From assembly GCF_000269605.1 (NCBI RefSeq), contig NZ_AKCI01000001.1, positions 1,486,818 through 1,550,817 of the forward strand: 64,000 bases of DNA, in the 5' to 3' direction. The translations under genes and the position numbers were made by a program. This DNA is from Scardovia wiggsiae F0424. GTDB taxonomy: Bacteria > Actinomycetota > Actinomycetes > Actinomycetales > Bifidobacteriaceae. Below the pieces are notes generated by a model that searched no databases, was not told the origin of the DNA, and was given only the letters and a program-made list of their open reading frames with translations. Of this stretch, positions 18,330 through 26,600 are shown piece after piece. Positions within the stretch are counted from its first letter, which is position 1; each line of letters opens with the position of its first letter.

Positions 18330-18417
18330 TGCTGGTGGTAAAACACGCAGATACAAAAACAGAAATTGTGGAAAACAGCCGGAATGAATTTTGTATCTGC
18401 GTGTTTTACCACCAGCA
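18330..18417. repeat. Perfect 29-bp inverted repeat with 30-nt loop
   Basis: Arms at 18330-18358 and 18389-18417 are exact reverse complements (starting TGCTGGTGGTAAAACACGCA). They flank an unrelated 30-nt spacer. It fills most of the ~320-bp gap between the tgt start and the end of the PsbP-like gene, 13 bp past that gene's stop. No U-tract follows on either strand, so it is not a textbook terminator. I see no gene in the rest of the gap (18111-18329). Confidence 0.9.
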
Positions 18418-18430
18418 GGTCCGCAGCCGT

Positions 18431-18952
18431 TCATTCACACACAGTGATCGAATTCGATATGCTCAGGAAATCAACCATTGCCTGATCCGCATCTTCGGCT
18501 GTACATACCATATTGATTAGTGCTTCCTTACCGTTGACAGGGAATATAAGAAGGCTTGAATACCAGTCCTGTTCAGGTGTGGCGAATGCATAGCGTATCT
18601 GTCCAATATACGCACCGTTTTTATTGAGCTGTTTATAGGTCATATCGTAGTTTTTAAAAAGCGGAAGGCTGCGGGCAAGAAGCGCGGAATACATATTGAG
18701 CCTTTCTTCCAGCTTTTCCGAGTGCCAGTCCTCAGGAGTTTCCACTCCGATTATTCTGGTATTTTTATTGCGGGTGCTTTTGAAGCTCAGGCCTGGTGAG
18801 GAAACAGGCAGGTTGGCTGCATCCGGATCGCTGCTGTTCGACAGCAGCAATATCAGGGATCCTGAATCTGCCCCAGCTCCGGGCTCTTTAATATCCCACG
18901 GTTCGTAGCCTTCAGGAAGCTCAATAGTTACCTGCCCGTTAAACACTTCCAT
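18431..18952 (-). CDS. PsbP/DcrB-like (LpqN-type) small protein
   Basis: 173 residues, no signal peptide or TM helix. It starts VTIELPEGYEPWDI and continues with alternating short strands and one central helix (EKLEERLNMYSALLARSLPLF). The end is a strand-helix unit with AEDADQAMVDFLSISNSI. This is the pattern of the Mog1/PsbP/DcrB superfamily, and it resembles the protein at 36322-36798. It is the last gene of the leftward group that begins at 22862. Separated from the YcxB-like genes by ~60 bp with an AT-rich TTATTAACG repeat. Function unknown. Confidence 0.6.
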   Translation of the reverse strand: MEVFNGQVTIELPEGYEPWDIKEPGAGADSGSLILLLSNSSDPDAANLPVSSPGLSFKSTRNKNTRIIGVETPEDWHSEKLEERLNMYSALLARSLPLFKNYDMTYKQLNKNGAYIGQIRYAFATPEQDWYSSLLIFPVNGKEALINMVCTAEDADQAMVDFLSISNSITVCE

Positions 18953-19012
18953 AAATGTCCTCCTTGCTTTCCTATTTTGGAAATCAGATTGTATAAAGGT
19001 TTATTAACGTTA

Positions 19013-20251
19013 TTAACGTTTTTGTGAGTCCACTGCAGTTTTCAGGTTGCGCAGGAAGGCCTGTGCGTTAGGTGAGCAGTCCGATTTTCTGATGGCATAA
19101 ACCGTATTGTAGGTAACGGAAATATAGTAATATCCTTTTGATTCATGGAGGCCATATAAGGTTGTGTAGGGCAGTTTGTGCGTGTACAAAGAATTGAGTT
19201 TCCTGTTACGCTGTCCTGCCGGGATGTCAGAGTATGCCAGGTAGATGCCTGATACCGTGTATCCTGAGTCGAATAAGAATATTGAATGTTTCTTTTGTAA
19301 AAGCTCGTTGGAATTATGCAATAGCTTTAGTATTGGTCGATACCCCAGCACGAGCAGGATCAATACCGAAAGAATAATCCAAAGGAATATGCATAGTTCA
19401 TATTCTTTTTCCGCAGTGCAGAACACAGCGAGAATTAACGATACCGGTACATATAAGCCTACAGCTATTTTCCACCACATCGGAAGGGTCGCGCTTACTG
19501 ATCTGCAGAAGCCTTCAGCTGATGTGTCTATAGGGATAAGGAAATAGTTGGTATCGTCAACTAAGCCAATATCCGGAATATCTGTTCTTGGGATGCTGTT
19601 TTCGCTGCCCATCTGGGGAGAGCTGCTTTTTAACGGCAGATCCTGTGCGTTAGCTGTCTGGCGGTTATCCTCAGCAAAGCTGTTTTTCGATTTAGATGTA
19701 TTATTTTTGAGTGTGCTCAGGAAATCCAGGGCATTAGATGAGCAGTCCTCTTTTTTGATTGTTAAACCGCCATATTGCAGCATAAAGAAATAGAAATCCT
19801 TATCTGACTCACTAACGGAGCTGAGGGCACCGTAAGGTGTTATCTGTGAGTATAATTTGCTGAGTATCTTGTCCCGGTCAGATACAGGTATATCAGAATA
19901 AGTCAGGTAGTCATCGTTTATTATGAATCCTGAATCGAACAGGAAAACGGAAAATGACTTATTTAGAGAATAAGGACTGATAGAAGCATGAGAATTCTTC
20001 TGCCGGTTACGGGTCAAACCCACTACAGATATTATTGTCAGAAAAATAATCCACAGCATCCATCCGGTAAACTGAAAGCCCGAATACACTATAAATATCG
20101 TACCGGTAATCGGAAGCAAGGCTAAAAGCAGGCAGAAAATCACTCTGGTTTTAATCGAAGCTGTGTAGGCTGGCCGTCTCTGGAACCCTTCGTATGAGTA
20201 GTCTATAGGGACAATGAAATAGGTGGAATCGTCGATAAAACTGGTGTTCAT
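19013..20251 (-). CDS. Tandem YcxB-like membrane protein 1 (two modules)
   Basis: 412 residues built as two copies of one module. Each begins DDxxYFxVPIDxSxEGF and has two TM helices. Each then has a cytosolic domain running from FLFDSGF through YSDIPxxxRxKxLxxLY to YY(F)xxxxY(G)xxxIxKxDCSxNAxxFLxxLK. Module 1 covers about 1-180 and module 2 about 225-410, joined by a polar linker. The two-helix plus C-terminal layout resembles YcxB-like proteins (PF14317); the family assignment is mine from pattern only. The ATG overlaps the upstream paralogue's stop (ATGA). Confidence 0.72.
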   Translation of the reverse strand: MNTSFIDDSTYFIVPIDYSYEGFQRRPAYTASIKTRVIFCLLLALLPITGTIFIVYSGFQFTGWMLWIIFLTIISVVGLTRNRQKNSHASISPYSLNKSFSVFLFDSGFIINDDYLTYSDIPVSDRDKILSKLYSQITPYGALSSVSESDKDFYFFMLQYGGLTIKKEDCSSNALDFLSTLKNNTSKSKNSFAEDNRQTANAQDLPLKSSSPQMGSENSIPRTDIPDIGLVDDTNYFLIPIDTSAEGFCRSVSATLPMWWKIAVGLYVPVSLILAVFCTAEKEYELCIFLWIILSVLILLVLGYRPILKLLHNSNELLQKKHSIFLFDSGYTVSGIYLAYSDIPAGQRNRKLNSLYTHKLPYTTLYGLHESKGYYYISVTYNTVYAIRKSDCSPNAQAFLRNLKTAVDSQKR

Positions 20252-21486
20252 TTCTTTCGTTTCTTCCTTGAATTTACTGCGGTTTTCAGGTTGCGCAGGA
20301 AGGCCTGGGCGTTAGGGGAACAGTCTGATTTTCTGATAATGTATCCGCTGTTGCCTGTTGTGAAAAGATAATAGTAATCCTTTGATTCGCGGATACCATG
20401 TAAGGTTGTGTAGGGCAGTTTGTGCGAATATAAAGAATTGAGTTTCTTGTTACGCTGTCCTGCCGGGATACCAGAGTATTCCAGGTAGACATTGGGTATG
20501 GTGTATCCTGAATCAAAAAGAAGCATCACACATTTCTTTTGCAGGATTTTGCTTGAGTTATAGATTTTGTTTGTCTTTATCCGGTAGAGGATCGGCAAAA
20601 GACATAATAACAATAAAGATATCCAGGCGATTGGGCTTAGTTCATATTCTTCTTTATCCAAGGTGCATATAATTGCTAAGAACAGTGATGCCGGTATGCA
20701 TGTATATACCAATATTTTTATCCATAATGGGATAGCAATACTTCGCATTTTGTAAAATCCCTTAGCGGAAGTATCTATCGGGACAAGAAAATAATTCGTA
20801 TCATCAATAAATCTGATATCTGAAGGCTTATCTTCCTGCCAGTCATCGTGAGCTATTCCCTGAGAAGATCCACGTATATGCCGGGTCTGCATGCAGGCCT
20901 GCTGGTTATTTTCCGCAGGCTGGGGTATTGCTTCGGGGATATTATCTTTAAGTGAGCTAAGGAAACGCAGGGCGCCAGGCGAACAATCTTCCTTTCTGAC
21001 TGTTAAACCGCCCCGCTCCATTGTAAGAAGATAAAAGTCTTTTTCTGCTTCCTTAATGGAACAGAGATCGCTGTAGGGGGTCCTTTGCAGATACAACTTG
21101 TCCAGTATGCTGTCCTTCCTGTCTGCAGGGATACTGGAATAACTTGAATAATTGTCAGTAGCTATAAATCCTGAATCAAATAAAAATAGGTATACCGGAT
21201 TTGGAAGCTCAATATGATGGTTACCAGGCTTATTTTCCCGTACTCTGAGCAATCCTGCTATAAGTATCAGTATCAGGGACGCGGACAGGACCGTCCAGCC
21301 GGCAAGGTGAAAGTTTGTGCATACTATAAGGAATATACCAATGAGCGGCAAGGAGGCCAGGAACAGATATCTGTAAATCCCGACTCTTCGCGGAGTTATA
21401 TTGGATGCTTGCCTCTGGACCCCTTCGTATGAGTAGTCTACGGGGACAATGAAATAGGTGGAATCGTCGATAAAACTGGTGTTCAT
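20248..21486 (-). CDS. Tandem YcxB-like membrane protein 2 (two modules)
   Basis: 412 residues, a close paralogue of the genes on both sides. Its first 16 residues match the first 16 of 19013-20251. It has the same duplicated module: two TM helices each, then FLFDSGF, YSSIPADRK or YSGIPAGQR, and VRKEDCSPGALRFL or IRKSDCSPNAQAFL. It ends in a basic SRKKRKK tail, like the next gene upstream. Coupled by ATGA overlap on both ends, so the three are made together. Confidence 0.72.
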   Translation of the reverse strand: MNTSFIDDSTYFIVPVDYSYEGVQRQASNITPRRVGIYRYLFLASLPLIGIFLIVCTNFHLAGWTVLSASLILILIAGLLRVRENKPGNHHIELPNPVYLFLFDSGFIATDNYSSYSSIPADRKDSILDKLYLQRTPYSDLCSIKEAEKDFYLLTMERGGLTVRKEDCSPGALRFLSSLKDNIPEAIPQPAENNQQACMQTRHIRGSSQGIAHDDWQEDKPSDIRFIDDTNYFLVPIDTSAKGFYKMRSIAIPLWIKILVYTCIPASLFLAIICTLDKEEYELSPIAWISLLLLCLLPILYRIKTNKIYNSSKILQKKCVMLLFDSGYTIPNVYLEYSGIPAGQRNKKLNSLYSHKLPYTTLHGIRESKDYYYLFTTGNSGYIIRKSDCSPNAQAFLRNLKTAVNSRKKRKK

Positions 21487-22718
21487 TTCTTTCGTTTCTT
21501 CCTTGAGCCCACTGCAGTTTTCAGATTGCGCAGAAATTCCAATGCGTTAGGGGAACAGTCTGATTTTCTGACAGCATAGCCACTGTTGATTGATATAAAA
21601 AGATAATATTTCTCTTTTGAATCATCGATTGTGTATAAATTCTCATACGGAATGGTATGTGTGTATATCATATTCAGCTCGGTTTCGCGGTGTGCCGGTG
21701 GGATGTCGGAGTATGACGAATAAAGATTAGTTACACTGAAACCTGACTCAAAAAGGAAAATAGAGCGTTTCTCCTGTAAGAGTTTACTGGAGTTATAAAG
21801 TTCTTTTAATTTTCGCCTATAATACCATGGGGCAAAGCACGATATGAGAAATAACACAAAAAACAGCAAACTGACATTATAATTTTTTTGTAAAACATAG
21901 ATGACAGTAACAGCCAATAATATGGGTACGCATGCCCACAGAATGGGCTTTAGCCATTTTGGAAGGAAACCGGTAGATAACTTATAAAATCCATTGGCTG
22001 AGGTATCCAGCGGAATAAGAAAATAGTTGATATCATCAGCAAACTCCTGTGCGTTTTTCGATATATGGTTATCCTGGCGAAGAGGGCTCTTTGTATCCGA
22101 TAAGGTATGTAAACGATTAATATTTGTTGCCGGCTGTCTGTTTTCTATTGTATTTATTGCTGTTTGCGGTAGAGAGTATTTGAGGGTGTTTAGGAATTGC
22201 AGCGTATTAGGGGAACAGCTAGATTTTTTGATAGTGTACCCTGTACTCTTCGTTTCAAGAAAATAAAAATCATTTTTTGATCGATGGATGGAATAAAGGT
22301 TGTTATAAGGTATTGTTTGTGAATACATTCTAGAGAGTATTTTTTCATGTTCATTAGCCGGAATATCGGAATAAGCTAGATAGTCATCACTTAGCGCAAA
22401 CCCTGTATCAAAGAGGAACATAGATAAAGGCTGCTGGGCCAGCTTATTCGAAGTGTATGATTTTTTTCTTTGCAGCCGAGTTAATCCGATTGCCAATATG
22501 CTTATTAAAAAGAAGATACAACTTATCCAACCAATAGAAGGAGAGTTTGAATGAAGTATAAGCGTCAGCCCTAAAACCGGTAAAACCCCTAAACCTGAGT
22601 ATGCAAAAACCTTTAACCCAACAGGAATTGAAGCGTTCAGTTGCCTTTGGAACCCCTCAGATGAATTATCAATAGGGACAATAAAATAGTTCAGGTCGTC
22701 AGTGTAAATTTGGCTCAT
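21483..22718 (-). CDS. Tandem YcxB-like membrane protein 3 (two modules)
   Basis: 411 residues, the first of the three to be translated and the most diverged (start MSQIYTDDLNYFIVP). The two modules carry MFLFDTGFALSDDYLAYSDI and IFLFESGFSVTNLYSSYSDI. They end KKSSCSPNTLQFLNTLK and RKSDCSPNALEFLRNLK. Four TM helices in total. The coding sequence is more A+T-rich than the region average. It starts 9 nt after the small coiled-coil gene. No enzyme motif is visible. Confidence 0.7.
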   Translation of the reverse strand: MSQIYTDDLNYFIVPIDNSSEGFQRQLNASIPVGLKVFAYSGLGVLPVLGLTLILHSNSPSIGWISCIFFLISILAIGLTRLQRKKSYTSNKLAQQPLSMFLFDTGFALSDDYLAYSDIPANEHEKILSRMYSQTIPYNNLYSIHRSKNDFYFLETKSTGYTIKKSSCSPNTLQFLNTLKYSLPQTAINTIENRQPATNINRLHTLSDTKSPLRQDNHISKNAQEFADDINYFLIPLDTSANGFYKLSTGFLPKWLKPILWACVPILLAVTVIYVLQKNYNVSLLFFVLFLISCFAPWYYRRKLKELYNSSKLLQEKRSIFLFESGFSVTNLYSSYSDIPPAHRETELNMIYTHTIPYENLYTIDDSKEKYYLFISINSGYAVRKSDCSPNALEFLRNLKTAVGSRKKRKK

Positions 22719-22727
22719 TATGGTACT

Positions 22728-22862
22728 TTAATTGTTGTGGTCTTCCTCAAGCTCTTTGATTTTTTGCCGTACCTGGGAAAGTTCGGCGGAATACCCGCTT
22801 ATCCTCCTGTCAATATCAGTGATCGCCGCCTGCACCTGCTGCGTATATGCAGTATCATCCAT
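22728..22862 (-). CDS. Small coiled-coil protein (44 aa), first gene of the YcxB-like operon
   Basis: Starts at ATG 22862 with a purine-rich SD (GGAAAGGGGG). The product MDDTAYTQQVQAAITDIDRR and onwards has regular hydrophobic spacing and a charged end (KIKELEEDHNN), predicting one long helix. It resembles the start of DUF5082-type helical partners found beside LXG proteins, but at 44 residues a family call is not safe. Its position directly before three coupled YcxB-like genes and head-to-head with esxA supports its being real. Confidence 0.6.
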   Translation of the reverse strand: MDDTAYTQQVQAAITDIDRRISGYSAELSQVRQKIKELEEDHNN

Positions 22863-23078
22863 ACAGCCCCCTTTCCGGTCCTGCCGCGTGGCAGTACCCA
22901 CTTGAATACTAACGGTATCGCCGTACTTGGCGTGAGAGGGTGACGCTGTGAAAGCCGCAGATACACACCTGTACGTAGAGGCAGTCGAGTGGATTTTTGT
23001 GCCGCGAAACGCCCGGCATACCGTGTATGGGGGTGACAATATCGCCCATAGCGGCTAAAATAATACGTGAAGCGGGTA

Positions 23079-23118
23079 CAGTTTGTATCATTTATAGTTG
23101 CAGTTTGTGCCATCTTCG
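23079..23118 (+). promoter_or_regulatory. Candidate control region of the esxA promoter (direct repeat)
   Basis: CAGTTTGT occurs at 23079 and again at 23101, each followed by NNCAT. The 22-bp spacing is two helical turns. TAAAAT at 23118 and following is a possible -10. This sits in the 317-bp divergent gap 22863-23179 that must hold both the leftward YcxB-like promoter and the rightward esxA promoter. I could not confirm -35 hexamers, and I see no gene in the gap. Confidence 0.25.
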
Positions 23119-23179
23119 TAAAATAATAAGGTATTGTGCTCTTAACGGGGCGCAATCTTACAGGAAGGATTCCGTTAAT

Positions 23180-23473
23180 ATGGCAGGACAGATTAGGATT
23201 ACTCCGGATCAGATGCGTTCTCGTGCAGGCGAGTACCGCGCTCAGGCAAATACGGTCCAGGAAGTTATTTCCAAGATGGACACATTGCTCAATACACTGC
23301 AGGGCGAATGGGAAGGCCAGGCCTCGCAGGCGTATGCACAGCGTTTTTCAGAGCTTCGTCCTGGCTTCGTCAAGGCAGAGGATCTGATCAATGAAATTGC
23401 TCAGAGCCTGGATGCAGCGGCTCAGACTCTTGAGACCTCGGATCAGAATGTTGCGACCGGATTCCGCGCGTAA
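23180..23473 (+). CDS. esxA: WXG100-family secreted protein (EsxA-like)
   Basis: 97 residues, the standard WXG100 length. Helix 1 (about 8-40) and helix 2 (about 46-90) are joined by a turn with W44-E45-G46 in LQGEWEGQASQAYAQRF. The start MAGQIRITPDQMRSRAGEYR is the usual opening. WXG100 proteins are both substrates and co-factors of type VII secretion, leaving as dimers through the EssC channel. The ATG at 23180 has SD AGGAAGGA upstream; a longer frame reaching back to 22997 has no SD and no family match. Followed by a terminator-like hairpin before essC. Confidence 0.95.
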   Translation: MAGQIRITPDQMRSRAGEYRAQANTVQEVISKMDTLLNTLQGEWEGQASQAYAQRFSELRPGFVKAEDLINEIAQSLDAAAQTLETSDQNVATGFRA

Positions 23474-23514
23474 TCAGCCTTTCTGATTCTAATAATCTAT
23501 AGTCGCTTGGCTTT

Positions 23515-23563
23515 AGGGCAAGGTCTGATACGGCAGGTGTTGCCGGATTGGTCTTGCCCTTTT
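23515..23563 (+). terminator. Intrinsic (probably leaky) terminator between esxA and essC
   Basis: AGGGCAAG (23515-23522) pairs with CTTGCCCT (23553-23560). An inner stem is CGGCA/TGCCG, and TTT follows. Its place just after esxA would give much more esxA than essC transcript, as the stoichiometry of type VII systems requires. Confidence 0.7.
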
Positions 23564-23654
23564 CGTATGTATAACATTTCAGTGCTTCATCAATACTTGA
23601 CCTGAATTAATAAGTAATTAAGTAATAATAGATCGTTTTAGACAGGCTGCATAC

Positions 23655-26600
23655 ATGGATTCTGCATTATTGATCTCGGTATATGATTCCGGCGGGGAAA
23701 CAACAAATAAATTTATGCTTGGGACAAGTGCCCTGCTCCCGATATATTCCATGGCGGGAACCAGGCATATGGTTGCCAAAATGCATGGCGCCCGTACCGG
23801 TGCAGTGCTCGCCGCAGAAAAGGGGTATGAGCTCAGGCAGCTGGACAGCGATCCCGCAGCTGCCCATACTGAGCAGGATAAGGCTTCGGAGCATCAGTTT
23901 GCCATAGACCCGTCCAAGCGCGCTGTGTATACCGCTATATACACAGCAGGTGATGCTCCGGCCGGCTTTTCGTCGGGTTCCGGCCAGCAGCCTGCTGTCC
24001 CTCAGCCTTCACGTATTTATATCCGCCGGTCTACAAGAGGGATGCGGCATTATCAGAAAGTAGCTTTTACTTCCGATCAGGCTGTCAGGTTCGGTTCTTC
24101 GCCGGACAGCGATATGCGGTATTCCCATCCGCTGGTGTCATCAGACAGTTTTACCCTGCAGCTCCGGGAGAGGCATTTCATGCTCCAGCTGCGTGCGGGA
24201 GGCGATCCGCTGTATATCAACGGGGTACCTGTTTCAACGCAGGTAGCCTACAAGCTGAATGTTGGCGATGTTATTTCACTGGCAGACCTGAAAATAGGGA
24301 TAGGGGACAGGTTCATCACCATCAACCAGCCTTCCGGCCTGGAGGCCAGCGAGAGGACAATGTCCCTGCGGCCTTTGCCTCACAAGGATATCTACGCATC
24401 CAGCCCCCAGCCGCAGGATGATGATACGGATATAGATGAGGAAGATAACGATGGCAGCAATTTCTTCCCGGCACCCCGCCTGATGCAGAATATCCATAAA
24501 CGTGTTTTCAAACTGGACGCGCCGCCCACAAAAGAAGGGGAAAAAATCAGCCCCGCGATCATGCAGATAGGGCCTTCTTTTATGATGGGCCTGGCATCAG
24601 TCTTTATGGCAGTTGCATCAATATCCCGCCTGAGGTCGGGGGAGAATATCATGAATGTGCTGCCAACTATTGCAATGGCGGGCGCTATGGTCATAGGCAT
24701 GATCGTGTGGCCTGTTATCAGCAATTTTTACGATAGGCACCGCAGAAAGAAAGCTGAAGAAAAACGTATCAACCGGTTTACGGACTACCTGAACCGTGTT
24801 GAGGCGGAACTCCGCCGGGAGAGCGGGCTGCAGGCAGCTATACTCCGCAGCAACCGTGTCCTTCCCGAAACTGTTATGCAGCGCGCTTACAGCAGGTCTC
24901 CGGAACTGATGAACCGGAGCTCGGCGCACAGTGATTTTATGGAATTAAGGCTTGGGGTCGGCAGCGAGGAGCTGAAGGCGGAAATCAAATATCCGGAAAA
25001 CAAATTCACGCTGGACAGCGATATCCTTTCCGACAGGGTGTCTGAAATGCGCAAAAACCGTCCTGCGGTTTCAGACGTTCCCATTGCCCTTGATCTGAAA
25101 AAAGACCGTACGGTGGGTTTCGTCGGCACCAGGAACCTGATATGGCCTGTACTGCGAGGCCTTATGGTCCAGCTCAGCGGGCTGTATTCTTATGACGATG
25201 TCAAGATCATACTGATTGGCGATAAGGAGGATTCAGGGGAATGGGATTTTGCCAGGCGCCTGCCCCACACATTTTCCGACGACAGGGATATGCGTTTCCT
25301 CGCCTGCGAGCCTGAAGATATGATACGGGTCGACCGCTTCCTCCAGAAGCTTTATGATGAGCGTTCTGCACATACCAGGAGCAGCCAGGATACTGTTTTT
25401 CCCGGGACATATTATGTTGTTTTCTGCACTGACCGCGATCTGGCATCACGGTCCCCGGCTCTGGCAAAGTGGATGCATGCGGGGAATGATCTCGGGCTGT
25501 CAGTGATCTTTAATGCCAATACCCTGAGCGACCTGCCCAGCGAGTGCACAACCGTAGTCAATATTATAGATCCGCAGGAGGCCCGGCAGACCGGCGCTAC
25601 ATCATCTTTCTTCTACAGGGATGATGTGGACGGGACATCCAGGGCATTCATCTGCGACATCATGGTCAGCGCGGCCGAGAGCGAAAAGTATGCTTCTGCC
25701 CTCAGCGGCGTAAGGATGCGCCAGGTGGGGACCAAGGATGTCGGACTGCCAACATCCCTCAGCTATATGGATATGCAGAAAGTCGGCAATGTCGGTGATC
25801 TGAATGTTGCTGAACGGTGGCGCATGCATGATGCCAGCCGTACCCTGGCCACCCGGATTGGTACCGGCGCCCATGGACAGCCTTTTATCCTTGACCTCCA
25901 TGAGGACTCCCACGGGCCGCATGGCCTTATAGCAGGGACTACGGGATCCGGCAAATCTGAATTCATCATTACATATATACTTTCTATGGCGCTTGATTAT
26001 GCACCCGATGAGGCTGCTTTTGTGCTCATCGATTATAAGGGCGGCGGCCTTGCGGGCGCATTCGCCAATGGGCGTTTTGTACTGCCGCATCTGTCCGGGA
26101 CTATTACCAATCTTGACGGTTCGGCAATCAACCGGTCCCTGTCTGCCATACAAAGCGAGCTGCAGAAACGCCAGCGCCTTTTCAACGTTGCGCGTGAGGC
26201 TACAGGCGAACCAACGATGGATATTTATAAATATCTCTCTTATTACCGCCAAGGTGTAGTCAAAGACCCTATGCCTCATCTGTTTATAGTAGCCGATGAG
26301 TTCGCTGAATTGAAGCAGCAGGAGCCCGACTTTATGGACGAGCTTATTTCTGCAGCACGCATCGGCCGCTCGCTTGGAGTCCATCTTATACTGGCAACGC
26401 AGAAACCATCCGGTGTAGTCAATGACCAGATATGGAGCAACTCCCGCTTCAAGGTCTCCCTGAAAGTTGCGGACGGCCCCGATTCCAAGGAAATGATCAG
26501 GCGGCCCGATGCGGCAGAGCTGAAGAACCCCGGGCGTTTCTATCTGCTGGTCGGTTTTAATGATTATTTTGCCCAGGGGCAGAGCGCTTACACAGGGACC

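Noticed and set aside
22997..23179. Upstream extension of the EsxA frame
   Set aside because: No SD at 22997, Cys-rich and unlike WXG100; the ATG at 23180 gives the standard 97-residue protein.
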